The notes beneath the pieces are model-generated. The model was not told the origin of the DNA and did not search any database. It was given only the letters and a program-made list of their open reading frames with translations. Shown piece after piece: positions 48,471 to 58,760 of a stretch of DNA of 64,000 nucleotides. Made by a program: the position numbers and the translations under genes. Each line of letters starts with the position of its first letter. Within the stretch, counting starts at the first letter, position 1. Source of the stretch: Dromiciops gliroides (Eukaryota; Chordata; Mammalia; Microbiotheria; Microbiotheriidae); NCBI RefSeq assembly GCF_019393635.1, contig NC_057862.1:264196441-264260440 (forward strand). Direction: 5' to 3'.

Positions 48471-48618
48471 TTTTTGGCGGGGAGGGGCAATGGGGGTTAA
48501 GTGACTTGCTTAGGGTCACACAGCTAGTAAGTGTTAAGTGTCTGAGGCAGGATTTGAACTCAGCTACTCCTGAATCCAGGGCCAGTGCTTTATCCATTGC
48601 ACCACCTAGCTGCCCCTG
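48471..48618 (-). mobile_element. MAR1-type CORE-SINE
   Basis: Antisense copy. 'gggagctttct' lies on both sides (near 48460 and 48618). Confidence 0.92.
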
Positions 48619-48631
48619 GGAGCTTTCTTAA

Positions 48632-49352
48632 TGTTTGGGACAAACTGCCTCAGTTTATCCAAATAACTCGAGGAGACCACCAAGTCAAGCAGAGACAGAT
48701 TTATTACATCCTCATGAGGACGGGCAAAACCCAATTACACATTGAAGTCTTGCAAAGATATGCCCAATCCTCTAGGTTTTTATAGTAATCTTGAAAAGGA
48801 CTGTCCCCATGTACACCTAGGGTGGATGAGCTCACAATCTAACATCCAATCCTGTCTCATCCCAAGGTGCGTACCCAGCTCGTGATCCATGTATAGAGAC
48901 GTGTCCAAGAACAAAGGGGAGAAGGGGAAGGGGTACAAGTCTGAGGAATGTCAAAGAAAGAGGGAGGCAGAAATCACTCCCTTATCTGCCATGACGGGGA
49001 CTGGGATTCTGACATGTGAGAGGGGAGTTTTTTATTACAGGCCATAAACTAAAGTGTAGCTGGCATGTGGGAACTAAGCAGAAGTAAAGTAAATAGTGCT
49101 AATTGGTAGAACTGTGACAAGTAATAAAACTTACTGGGGGACTGGATATCTCCCAGACCCCATCCCCAAAGTTTACAGAACTTACCCAAGTCCATTATCT
49201 CATCAATAAAACTTAAAGGAGACAGTGAGAATTTGACAAGCAATTAACTTTTAAGCAAAGTAAGAGGCTAGCTATTCTGGGGCGGGTCTAGGTATCTTTC
49301 AGACTCCATCCTCAGAATTTAATCTGACTCAAATCCATAATTGTTCCACACA
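48632..49352 (-). mobile_element. Solo LTR (family B), antisense
   Basis: Begins (plus strand) TGTTTGGGAC and ends TTCCACACA. Flanking CTTAA (48627-48631 and 49353-49357) is the target duplication. The first 60 bases closely match the LTR at 27429, and the right end matches the start of the LTR at 44996 in complement. Confidence 0.8.
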
Positions 49353-49359
49353 CTTAACA

Positions 49360-49803
49360 TCTGTACATTTCATGCCTCAATTCCTCTACCTGGAAGAGGA
49401 GACGACATGATTGCCAGAAAGGGGGATCCCAATTCTAAAAACAAGTAAGGGACCCAGAAAGAAACTCAGGAGCCAAGGGACAGGAACCAAGATCCTGAGA
49501 AAAAAAGTAATCCACAAGCAGATTCCATTCAAAATGAGGAATGAGAAAAGGTTAGGGTGCTTTCTTAATCAGAAATAGGAAGAGATTGACTCAGAAAGTA
49601 TCCATAACAAAGAAAAGCCTAATAAGCATTCTGTTGGTACTGACAAGAATTGGAGTGATGGGGAAGGGCAGACACTGTCTTTCACATCATTAAAGTTGTA
49701 TGTTCTTAATGTCATAAAATGTTCTCCAAGGCTTTAGAACCAGTTCTGAAGGAAACGTCTTTTTCCAGTTCAGGGAGAGAGAGGAGTTGCTTTTCCTTCT
49801 ATT
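49360..49803 (+). other. Upstream flank of IGHV V2
   Basis: 49430-49600 resembles the V1 flank at 36140-36300, and 49720-49800 resembles the sequence just before the V1 octamer ('ctttagaaccagttctgaag'). No gene is present. Confidence 0.55.
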
Positions 49804-50405
49804 TGTCATGGGAGGATTATGGGCCCCGGTCACCCCAACAATTCTCTGGGGGGGTTCAAGGAACTTTTTCCTTGAAACCTCAGGGGTTTTCCCTTGAAAT
49901 CAAGTAGGCCTGTCCTTGAACACAATCAAGGACACACACACTCACCTAACAGAGATAAGCGGCACAGATGGAACTGAGCATGCTCCAGGACCATCACCCT
50001 ACATTCCAGTCATTCTAAGCATCTGGATGAGGTAATCCAGGAGAAGACCACCTGGAACCGCCCATCAGCAGACTGCTTAGACCCATCAGGACAAAGTTGA
50101 CACCCACCACCAGATCTCTCATGAGGGATTCTTCCAACTCCAGCGCAACTCGGGAAGACCACCAGCCCCTCACACAATAAGAGACTCTTACCCACCCCCA
50201 TCTAAACCCTATAAAATGGCACCCCACAAGTTAGCTAGGGGGGAAAGCGTTTTGTTCTGACAAAACCTTCCTCCTGGCCGGTTTCTCTTGTACCCCAATA
50301 AACCTGTTCTCTTATTCCTAATTAGGTCTTGTGCAAGAGTGTAATTCTTTACAGAGGAATCCTAAGGACCCACGTGCTTTCTCCTATCGGTTTTCCCCCA
50401 TATCA
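49804..50405 (+). mobile_element. Solo LTR (family C) in the V2 promoter
   Basis: Starts TGTCATGGGAGG and ends CCCATATCA. Flanking TATT at 49800-49803 and 50406-50409 is a 4-bp duplication. Promoter box 'ctataaaatgg' lies near 50209 and AATAAA near 50299, followed by a typical U5. V-promoter sequence stops at 49803 and resumes at 50410, 14 bp before the octamer-like site. The LTR looks well preserved. Confidence 0.88.
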
Positions 50406-50423
50406 TATTGAAGAGAGGAGAAC

Positions 50424-50431
50424 ATGCAAAA
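50424..50431 (+). promoter_or_regulatory. Degenerate Ig octamer of V2
   Basis: ATGCAAAA, one mismatch to ATGCAAAT, at the position equivalent to the V1 and V3 octamers. A retroviral LTR lies immediately upstream. Confidence 0.7.
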
Positions 50432-50561
50432 TTCCTTCTTCTTTGGTAAAACCAGCACAAAACCTGTACTTCTAGGAGAGGTGCTTTAGCCTTGTGTAAT
50501 TCTCCTTTACCCTGAAAACTGACCTTGTAGAGCCTCCACATTGTAATTTCACCTGAATTGA

Positions 50562-51003
50562 ATTTTTAAAAAAATATATTTTATTTTCAATTCACGGAAC
50601 AAAGCAAACATTTCCATAACATAGTATAATAAGAAAGATGATTGCACATGAAACTGTAAATCTACCATACACAACTTGCTATTCCACCCTTACATAATAC
50701 AACATTGTCATGTAAATTTCTCTCCCTCCCCCAAGAGATGGCTGGCTACCATTAGACACAAGTAGGTATATATGTAAAATTATTCTGTACATAGTTGTAC
50801 TTATCCATTATTTCTTTGGATGCAGACAGCTTTCTTAATATGTACTTTATTTTTAAGTTGTATATTTATAAAGTCAAAATGATTTAGTTGCTCAAGGTGA
50901 TTCTTAGAACAATATAGTTGTTATTATTGCTATTTTTATTAATGCTCTCTTGATTTTGCTCACTTTGCTCTTGTCATTTCACGCATGTCTTTCCATGCTT
51001 TTC
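50562..51003 (-). mobile_element. LINE 3' fragment inserted in V2 leader exon
   Basis: Shares 'catttccataacatagtata' and 'gagatggctggctaccatta' with the copy at 34311. The V leader sequence on each side ('ctgaattgaattttt' and 'ctgatttggatttt') looks like a diverged target duplication. Confidence 0.7.
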
Positions 51004-51293
51004 TGATTTGGATTTTCGTTCTGAACATTTTCCAAGGTAGAATTTTGGAGATGGAGAGACTCTCTGAACTTCTGCTTTGGTGTGACATATCTTTTGTCTT
51101 TAAAAGCAATCTCTTTTTGTTTGCAGTTGTTCAATGTGATATTCAATTTGTGGAGTTTGGTGAAGATATGAGACAGCCTGGGGTGTCTCTTGCATGTCTC
51201 CTGATCCTTAGTGACTGGTGACTGAGATGCACTGGGTCTTCCAGGCTCCACTGAACGGGCTGGTGTGGATCTTAGTTATTAAGAATGATGGCA

Positions 51294-51447
51294 GGAGGCA
51301 GTTAGGTGGTGCAGTGGATAGAGCACTGGCCCTGCAGTCAGGAGTACCTGAGTTCAAATATGGCCTCAGACACTTAACACTTACTAGCCGTGTGATCCTG
51401 GGCAAATCACTTATAACCCCAATTGCCTTACTAAAAAAAAAAAAAGA
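51294..51447 (+). mobile_element. MAR1-type CORE-SINE inside V2 CDR2
   Basis: Sense SINE with an A tail. It is flanked by the perfect 13-bp duplication 'aagaatgatggca' (51281-51293 and 51448-51460), which is V2 coding sequence. Confidence 0.97.
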
Positions 51448-51594
51448 AAGAATGATGGCAGTGAGAAGTGATGCTTATGCGTTCTCTGTGAAAGGCTGAT
51501 TCATAATCTCCTGGGGAAAAGGCAACAAGACACTGTATATTCAAATGAATTCCCTTAAAGCTGAGGATAAAGACACTTATTACTGTGGAACAGA

Positions 51595-51632
51595 CTCAGT
51601 GAATGAAAGGAGTATGGCACCATACAGAAACT
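51595..51632 (+). promoter_or_regulatory. V2 recombination signal sequence relic (22-bp spacer)
   Basis: Heptamer CTCAGTG (one mismatch) at 51595-51601, 22-bp spacer, nonamer ACAGAAACT at 51624-51632. The nonamer is identical to V1 and V3. Confidence 0.8.
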
Positions 51633-51734
51633 CCTACTGCAAGAGGCTTTGAGAATACTAGTTTAGGGAGGGAACTCAAGAATATTTGATGCTGAGGTAT
51701 TTACTTTCAGGGTCTGTGGTTTTCTGTTTTTAAA

Positions 51735-52630
51735 CATCATACCAGGTTGTTCTAAAATCTGCCTGCTCATCATTTTTTCCCCTTTTTGGGGGTGGAGTCA
51801 TAAATGAGGGTTAAGTGACTTGAACAGGGTCACACAGCTAGGAAGTGTCAAGTGTCTGAGGCCAGATTTTTAACTCATTTCCTCCTGAATCCAGGCAGCC
51901 CCCCCCCACCCCGTTCATCACTTCTTACAGCACAATAGTATTCCATGACATTCATAAACCACAGCTTGTTCAGCCATTCCCCAACTGATGGGCATTCCCT
52001 CAATTTCCAATTCTTTGCCACCACAAAGAGAGCTGCTATAAATATTTTTGTATATGTGGGTCCTTTTCCCTTTTTAATGGCCTCTTTGGGATACAGACCT
52101 AGTAGAGGTATTACTGGGACAAAGGGTATGCATAACCCCATAGTCCTTTGGGCATAGTTCCAAATTGCTCTCCAGAATGGTTGGATCAGTTCACAACTCT
52201 ACCAACAATGAATTAGTGTTCCAATTTCTCCACAGCTTATCCTACGTTATTTTCCTTTTTTGTCATATTAGTTAATGTGATAGGTATGAGGTGGTACCTC
52301 AGAGTTGTTTTAATTTTCATTTCTCTATCAATAGTGATTTAGAACATTTTTTCATATGGCAATAGATAGTTTTGATTTCTTCATGTGAAAACTGCCTGTT
52401 CATGTCCTTTGACCATTTCTCAATTGGGGAATGACTTGGATTCTTATAAATTTGATTTCATTCCCAATATATTTTAGAAATGAGGACTTTATCAGGAATA
52501 CTGTCTGTAAAAATTGTTTCCCAGTTTTCTGCTTGCCTTCTAATTTTGGCTGCATTACTTCTGGTTGTACAAAACCTTTTAAATTTAATGTAGTAAAAAT
52601 CATCCATTATGCATTTCATAATATTTTCTA
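51735..52630 (-). mobile_element. L1 fragment between V2 and V3, antisense
   Basis: The minus strand reads 'LCIPFVPVIPLLGLYPKEAI', then 'FIAALFVVAKNWKLRECPSV' and 'LNKLWFMNVMEYYCAV'. It extends into ORF2 upstream to 52630. An antisense SINE (51781-51903) splits it. It removes most of the V3 upstream flank. Confidence 0.88.
51781..51903 (-). mobile_element. MAR1-type CORE-SINE, degraded
   Basis: Antisense copy ('gggttaagtgacttg', 'agggtcacacagctagg') with the head end reduced to a C run near 51900. Confidence 0.82.
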
Positions 52631-52743
52631 TTCACAATATTCTCCTAGAACCAATTCTAGGGGATCCACCTCTCTGCAGCTCAGGGAGGGGAATCAGCAC
52701 AGAGGGAGGGAGTTGCTCTTCTTCACACTAAACAGAGAAAGAT

Positions 52744-52751
52744 ATGCAAAT
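52744..52751 (+). promoter_or_regulatory. Ig octamer ATGCAAAT of V3 promoter
   Basis: A perfect octamer 116 bp before the V3 ATG, as in V1. Confidence 0.92.
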
Positions 52752-52859
52752 TGGACTCCTCCCTATAGGGATGAAAACTAGCACAAAACCTGTGCCTGTA
52801 GCTCTGGGAGAGGAGCTTTTCCTTTCTCTCCTAAGGACTGGCACTCAAGAGCCTGAACA

Positions 52860-53301
52860 ATGGGTTTTGAACTGATTGGAATTATCATTCTGTCTATTTT
52901 ACAAGGTAGTTTTGGATGTTTGTGCATTTCTTTTTGTCAAAGAAACACTCTTTGAAGTGAGCTCCTTGTATGATTATTGTCTTTAATGACTGTTCATTTG
53001 CAGGTATCCGTTGTGATGTTCAGCTGGTGGAGTCTGGGGGTGATGTGAGAAAGCCTGGAGGATCTCTTCGACTTTCCTGCCAAGCTTCTGGATTCACCTT
53101 CAGCAGCTACTGGGTCCGCCAGGCTCCAGGGAAGGGACTGGAATGGGTTGCAAGAATTAATACAGGTGGAAGTAGTATATACTATGCAGACTCTGTGAAA
53201 GGTCGATTCACCATCTCCAGAGATGATGGCAACAGCATGTTAAATCTACAGATGACTTCCCTTAAAACTGAGGATACAGCTGTGTATTACTATACAAGTA
53301 A
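52860..53301 (+). pseudogene. IGHV V3, open frame lacking the second conserved cysteine
   Basis: The leader exon is 52860-52905 (MGFELIGIIILSILQ plus one base), the intron is 52906-53003, and the V exon is 53004-53301 starting GIRC then [17 protein letters not shown]23 ('LSCQASG') and W41 ('[12 protein letters not shown]') are present. At position 104 the codon is TAT, giving 'AVYYYTS' in place of YYC, so the intradomain disulfide cannot form. Between CDR1 and FR2 two codons are missing against V1 ('SSYWVRQ' against '[10 protein letters not shown]'). Promoter octamer, splice sites and RSS are intact, so it could be transcribed and rearranged but not make a normal domain. From late FR1 onward it is nearly identical to V1. 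Confidence 0.9.
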
Positions 53302-53339
53302 CACAGTGAGGAAAAGGAATGTGAGACTAGACAGAAACT
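53302..53339 (+). promoter_or_regulatory. V3 recombination signal sequence (22-bp spacer)
   Basis: Heptamer CACAGTG at 53302-53308, a 22-bp spacer identical to V1, nonamer ACAGAAACT at 53331-53339. Confidence 0.88.
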
Positions 53340-53740
53340 TACCCTGCCAGGAGGCAAGAAGCCAATGAGGCCAGAGGGGAGTTGAGCTCATGATACACAG
53401 TACAAGATGAATAGCTCCAGCAACAGGTGTAGAGTGAATATAAGCTATTTTTCTTTATAGCCTTTAGTATTTTTTCTTCTGTCCCAGGAGAAAGCAACTT
53501 TGCCAGCAACTAACTGTCGTTCTCAATGCCTCACTCTCACTCCAACCTCCACCCCTCATTCAATCAGTAGTTATGTCTGGTTAATTTTACTTTCATTATT
53601 CTTGTATACTCTCCCTTCTCTCCTCAGGTTCTGCAACCACCCTGAGGTGGGTGGTTAGAAGCTCACACCTGGACTCTCATGGTAGCCCTATTGGTTGTTC
53701 TCCCAGCCTCAGTACTCTCTTCACTGCAGTCCATACTAAA
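53340..53740 (+). other. V3 3' flank
   Basis: Resembles the V1 3' flank at moderate identity, ending with the shared phrase 'agcaactttgccagcaact' near 53490. No gene is present. Confidence 0.6.
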
Positions 53741-53744
53741 CTTG

Positions 53745-54099
53745 TGTAATGATTGGAATGACGCCACCTGCTGGAGACTCTGCCATGAAAGGAAGGTCTT
53801 TGAGGGCAAGACCAGGAGTCTTTTCTTTGGCGTCAGGAAGTGACGTTGGCTGGTGGGAGGAGGAAGGGGGAGCTGGGTGCTCTGTCTCTTTCTCTTTTCT
53901 GAGACTCTGGTGGAGAGTGGAGCTAGAAATGCGCTCTCCCTTTAATAGATAGGAATCTAGGTCTTTCTCTCTCTCTTTACCAAATTCTTATTCTCCTTAA
54001 TAAATGCTTAAAAGTCTAACTCTTGCTAAACCTTATAATTTATTGGTGACCACTCATTAGATATTTTAGACAGACTAGCTAGAATTTTAGCCCTTAACA
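53745..54099 (+). mobile_element. Solo LTR (family A) downstream of V3
   Basis: Starts TGTAATGATTGG and ends CCCTTAACA, flanked by CTTG (53741-53744 and 54100-54103). AATAAA lies near 53999. It is the sister of the LTR at 1303 and about 90 bp shorter. Confidence 0.88.
53760..53774 (-). promoter_or_regulatory. CTCF-like motif inside solo LTR near V3
   Basis: Minus-strand CCAGCAGGTGGCGTC matches the CTCF core at 14 of 15 positions. It lies about 420 bp downstream of the V3 RSS. Confidence 0.45.
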
Positions 54100-54458
54100 C
54101 TTGTCTTCCTAAAACTAACATTGTCTTCCTAAAACACAGGACTGACCACTTCCCCCACATTCTAGAGACTCTATATTACTTCCAGGATAAAATATAAAAT
54201 CCTATTTAGCTTTTAAATCATTTCATAACATGGCTCTTTTCTATCTTGTTCTACCTTATTCCCTTCCACACATCCAGCAATCCACTGACCTCCTTTCTAA
54301 ACAAATTCTATCTCCCTACTCCTTGTATTTTCACTGGCTGAAATTCTTCCCCTCTTCACCTTGCCTCTTGTCCACATTGGGGGACCTCACCTAAGGTCTT
54401 CCTCCCTTCTGTTTTCCCCATCCTCTGTAATTCCATTGCCCTTGTGCTGGATATATCC

Positions 54459-54459
<1 letters not shown>

Positions 54460-54493
<34 letters not shown>
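54460..54493 (+). repeat. (TG)n microsatellite
   Basis: Seventeen uninterrupted TG units followed by a degenerate TG/TA tail to about 54555. Confidence 0.97.
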
Positions 54494-54497
<4 letters not shown>

Positions 54498-54554
54498 GTG
54501 TGTATATGTGTCTCTATTTCTGTATGTGTGTATATATGTATGTATATGTATATG

Positions 54555-55016
54555 TTATGGGGTTTGGGAATTTGGAACTATTAAAGTTTAACTTGGCCAA
54601 CTAAACTGAAGGACAGATACACCTTGATAAGCAAGGGAGATAAGCCTATTAGGCATGGCTGCTATCTTCGTGGTGCCAAGGGGACAGAGGTTACTCCCTA
54701 AGTCCTTTCATTCAAGTCTTCACTCACCCCTTGAGACCACAACCCTGCCTGCTGTTCCTTCCACATTATGTACCACAATGTCCTGGAATGCCAGCCTATT
54801 TGAGCTACCAGTACTCTATAAATAGAGAGAAATTCAAGTCCTAAAAAAAAAAAAAAAGGAATAAAAGTTACCTTTGTCCTAAATGAGAGGAAACTAGGGT
54901 TTTCTGCCCAGTATAACATATTACCACTTAAATTTTGACACTGACAGTGGAAGCACTTTCAACCTGGTTGATTGTTTAACATATGTTTCTATTTGTTGCT
55001 GATGTGCTCCATCAAC
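54555..55016. other. Unassigned, possibly an eroded LTR
   Basis: Contains a TATA-like 'ctataaatagagag' near 54815, an A run at 54843 and 'aataaaag', in LTR-like order. Ends cannot be fixed. No exon is seen. Confidence 0.3.
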
Positions 55017-56130
55017 AACTATATGCAATGGGTGGCATCAGCAGAATTTCTCCATGGTCTGGACACTAAGGGAGAGAGCCTTCAACTATTTTCTTCAGGC
55101 CCCAGATCACTTGACCTGATTCAAAACCACTCCCCAGGAAATGGTCTTGATAAAGATTTTCTCTTCCCCATCCCTTTAGAGAGAACATTTAGGTTCTTTT
55201 ACATACCAGCTGTTCAGCCTGGAATTCAGCCAACTGGAAGGACTTGCCAGTACTCCTGCTCCTATCTGATTAGAGGTTGTTGCAGTCCAATCTCATATGT
55301 TTCTCTTATAGTGAACAGAGCTATCAGTTAACCAGGGAAAGTGGCATTCTTCAGGAGCCAGGTCCTTATAGGTTGGATCCACTGGGTCAAGGGAGAAAAC
55401 AGAGTTCTAGGGTCTGGACTGGAAGCCTCAGTCCCCAGAATAGTCAGCTCCTGTTTTTGAAATGCACTTGGGGGCAGCTAGGTGGTGCAGTGGATAAAGC
55501 ACTGGCCTTGGATTCAGGAGGACCTGAGTTCAAATCCAGCCTCAGACACTTGACACTTACTAGCTGTGTGACCTTGGGCAAGTCATTTAACCCTCATTGC
55601 CCTACAAAAAAACAAAAACAAAAACAAAAAAAGAAATGCACTTAACACTAGAGGGACACAGGCAAGTGTGATTTCTAATGTGTCATTTCCATTTATCATC
55701 AAAAGATTCCTGTGTTCTGTCCATCTTTCTGGGGGAACCATCTTACATCAGCCAACCAACAACAGTCAACTGTGGACAAAAGTGTATGACTCCTTGTCAT
55801 TTGTTCAGTAGCAACTAGGGCACAGTAAAAGGCAAGCTTTTCAAAAGTCATATAGTGAGCAACTGCTTGGGTGAACTTGGAACTTCAAATCCCTAAAAAT
55901 AGCTTATTTTAGTTACCTCTTGGTACCTGCCAAAGTTTCCACCCATCCATTCTGGTCTTTATGAATAGAGACCTCCAGAAACATGGGCCTTTCAGTGTTG
56001 CAAAGGTTCAAGGGGGATGGAATACTGGACACTCGGCTTTACACTTTCCAGGAAGGTATACCATTTCAAATAAGGCCCTACTTGAAAAACACTGATTTGT
56101 ATGTGGCTCAGTAAATGTGGATCATCTATC
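55017..56130. mobile_element. Old retrovirus-like repeat, copy 2 of 2
   Basis: Second copy of the segment at 11480-12320, same orientation, with a SINE at 55472. Shared order: 'caggccccagatcacttgac', 'ggacttgccagtactcctgc', 'agtgagcaactgctt', 'acatgggcctttcagtg'. The family is unknown. Confidence 0.45.
55472..55634 (+). mobile_element. MAR1-type CORE-SINE
   Basis: Sense copy with a CAAAAA tail. 'gaaatgcactt' on both sides (near 55459 and 55634) is its duplication. Confidence 0.95.
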
Positions 56131-56639
56131 TCCAGCTTCTGAATGTGCTAGCCTAGTTTATTACGTTTCTTTAACATTCCTTTTCCTTTCCTCTCTAAAG
56201 ACTATCAAAATCAAATAAAACCACCTGTTAACCCTTTGTCTTATTTAACTCCCTCTCTGATTTTAAAAGATATTAGGATTCTGAAGGGACTAATTTCTTC
56301 TCTCCTTATTAGAATATATTTTTTAACCATCTCAAAGTTTCTTCTCTATCACACATATTTATCTTTTCAAATTTATCTTGCTTTCTGTATTTGTAATTCA
56401 AACCTTCCCCCAGCACTGTTCTTTTCATTAGGTAAAAACTATTCTATTAAAAAACCATTTTTTCTACTGCCTAATTATAGTATTTTGCTGAGTAAGTTAT
56501 TCTTGGTTGTGAGACTTTGGCTTTTGCCTTTCATAAAAAATATATTCAAAGATGTACTCATAATGTTTTTCAAGTCTTCTGTGGACTTGCTGTGTTTTCT
56601 TGGCAGTTGGATCCTTTTTATGGCAGTTTACTACATTTT
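56131..56639. other. No gene seen
   Basis: T-rich sequence. A 161-codon open frame (56236-56721) is a composition effect with no recognisable domain and it runs into an L1. Confidence 0.45.
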
Positions 56640-57540
56640 TTTCTTTTTCTTTTTAATCATAAAAGTATTTTATTATTTTCCAGTTACATGTAAAGATAGT
56701 TTTCAACATTTGTTTTCATAAGATTTTTAGTTCCAAATTTTTCTCCCTCCTTCTCTTTCTCTCCCATGCCCCAAGACAGAAAGCAATATATGTAGAATCA
56801 CATTAAATATATTTCTGCATTAGTCATGTTGTGAAAGAAGAATCAGAACACGAGGGAAAAATCTCAAGAAAGAAAAAAACAACAACAAAAAGTAGAAGCA
56901 GTATGGTTTAATCTGCATTCAGAATCCACAGTTCTTTTTTTCTGGATATGGAGAACATTTTCCATCATGAGTTCTTTGGAATTGTCTTGGATCATTGTAT
57001 TGCTGAGAATAACTAAGTGATGACAGAGATCATCACACAATGTTGCTGTTACTGTGTACAATGTTCTGCTCACTTCACTCAGCATCAGTTCACTTAAGTC
57101 TTTCCAGGTTTTTCTGAAATCTGCCTGCTCACTGTTTCTTACAGCACAATAGTATTCCATAACATTCATATACCACAACTTCAATTAATGGCCATTCCCT
57201 TAATTTCCAATTCTTTGCCACCACTAAGAGACCCTCTATAAATATTTTTGTGCATGTGGGTCGTTTTACTTTTTTATGATCTCTTTGGGTAGTGGTATTA
57301 CTAGGTCAAAGTCCCAAAGCCCTTTGGGCATAATTCCAAATAGCTCTCCAGAATGGTTGGGTAAATTCACAACTCCACCAACAATGCATTAGTATTCCAT
57401 TTTTTCCACAGCTTCTCCAACATTTATTATTTTCCTTTTTTGTCATGTTAGCCAATCTTATAGGTGTGAGCTGGTACCTCAGAGTTGTTTTAATTTGCAT
57501 TTCTCTAATCAATAGTGATTTAGAGCATTTTTTCATGTGA
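56640..57540 (-). mobile_element. L1 fragment, ORF2 tail and 3' UTR, antisense
   Basis: The minus strand reads '[20 protein letters not shown]', then 'YMNVMEYYCAVRNSEQADFR'. The 3' UTR runs to about 56640. Small internal deletions occur near 57180. Inactive. Confidence 0.9.
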
Positions 57541-57954
57541 CATACATTTTCTCTTTGACCAGATGTTCTGAAGTTAAATCATAACTTCCATTTTGGTAGT
57601 GTCTTTCAGGAACTGTCCGGTGGATTATTTCTATTTTTACTTTGCCCTCTTCTTCTAATAGATCTGATGAGTTCATTTATGATGTATGGAAATATGATGT
57701 GCTTGCTCTTTTAAAAAAATCATGGCTTTTGGAAAACATGTATAATTAATATGGAGTGAGGAATGGAGGAATTATAGGGTTATTAGTTTTCATAATTTAT
57801 AAATCTACCAATATTTACTGTATGGAAGAGGGAGACTTATGTGTGTCTTAAGAGCAGAGAAGGAAACAGCAAATGAGGAGTGAATGAAAACTAAGTATTG
57901 AAGTAAGGGATAATGGTGAGAGCAATTTGCAAGAAAGGATGTCAAGCCAATTTG
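57541..57954. other. No gene seen
   Basis: Unassigned AT-rich sequence. Confidence 0.4.
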
Positions 57955-58113
57955 TACAAAACATTTATAGCAGCTCTTTTTGTTGTGGATAAGAGTTGGA
58001 AATCAAAGGAATGCCTATGGAATATTATTGTGCTATAAGAAATGATAACAGGATGATTTCAGAAAGGCCTGGAAAGACTTATATGAAGTCATGTATAGTG
58101 AAGTGAGCAGAAC
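57955..58113 (+). mobile_element. L1/HAL1 ORF2 tail fragment
   Basis: 'acatttatagcagctctttt' followed by 'gtatagtgaagtgagcagaa' is the sense L1 tail. It is short and truncated. Confidence 0.8.
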
Positions 58114-58760
58114 CTTACTTGACCTTGATAGTTCACCTGTATTCCTGTACTGACCTCAACTTTCTGAGGTAAGACCCTTCTGGATGTTTTAGAGTAGAAT
58201 CTCAGGATATCTTGATAGGAGCTGGAGAAATCAAAGTCTAGGGGTGTGGCCTTACTGCTGTAGAAAGAGCAGGTGCACTGCAATGGGTGCTGCTGCTCCA
58301 AGTTGCTTCCAAGGTCCACAAGGTGGATACCTTGGAACTTTCCTGGAGTAACCCTCTGTTCTAAATACGGAGCCTTGCAAGTTATTTATGTGTCTGGCCA
58401 GTCTCCTGTGCTAGACTACTATCTTATTTCCCTGAATGGTGGCATTGGTTTTTCAAGTGGGAACTCTTTCCTGGCAGTTCTTTTGACTAGTATTTTAAAA
58501 AATAGTCTGGGTATAGATGAAAGAACTTAGTGCAGTTTGTCTTTGAATTTTTGATCATTAATCAATCTATAATATCTAGGTGCCTATGTACATTTTCACA
58601 CAGCTATTTTTACCAATTCAATTCTTCTAAAATATTTAATTACCAATATCAAAAGGACAGTATTTTAGAAATATTTCTTTTTTGTCTTGGAGACTTTCTT
58701 TGAGCAGAGTCTTTAACCAATATTGTGCTGTCTCTAAATCCAACCAATTAGTCAATGTAG
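58114..58760. other. No gene seen
   Basis: No exon or repeat is recognised. Confidence 0.4.

Larger units (their letters stand above)
50541..51594 (+). pseudogene. IGHV V2 pseudogene
   Basis: Clan III IGHV relic. The leader start codon equivalent reads TTG (50541). The leader exon is split by a LINE fragment (about 50562-51003) and resumes as 'tttggattttcgttctgaac' up to the GT donor at 51036. The V exon begins after 'tttgcag' (51127) with residues like 'CDIQFVEFGEDMRQPG'. It then loses frame around C23. A SINE sits in CDR2 (51294-51447). FR3 after the SINE is recognisable ('SLKAEDKDTYYC') and an RSS follows. It cannot encode a V domain. Confidence 0.9.

Noticed and set aside
36600-54000. 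IGH D, J or constant exons near the V genes
   Set aside because: No 12-bp-spacer RSS pair, no WGxG J motif and no constant-domain sequence was recognised.
56236-56721. 161-codon hydrophobic plus-strand frame
   Set aside because: T-rich composition gives a phenylalanine/leucine-rich frame, it runs into an antisense L1 3' UTR, and no homologue is recognised.
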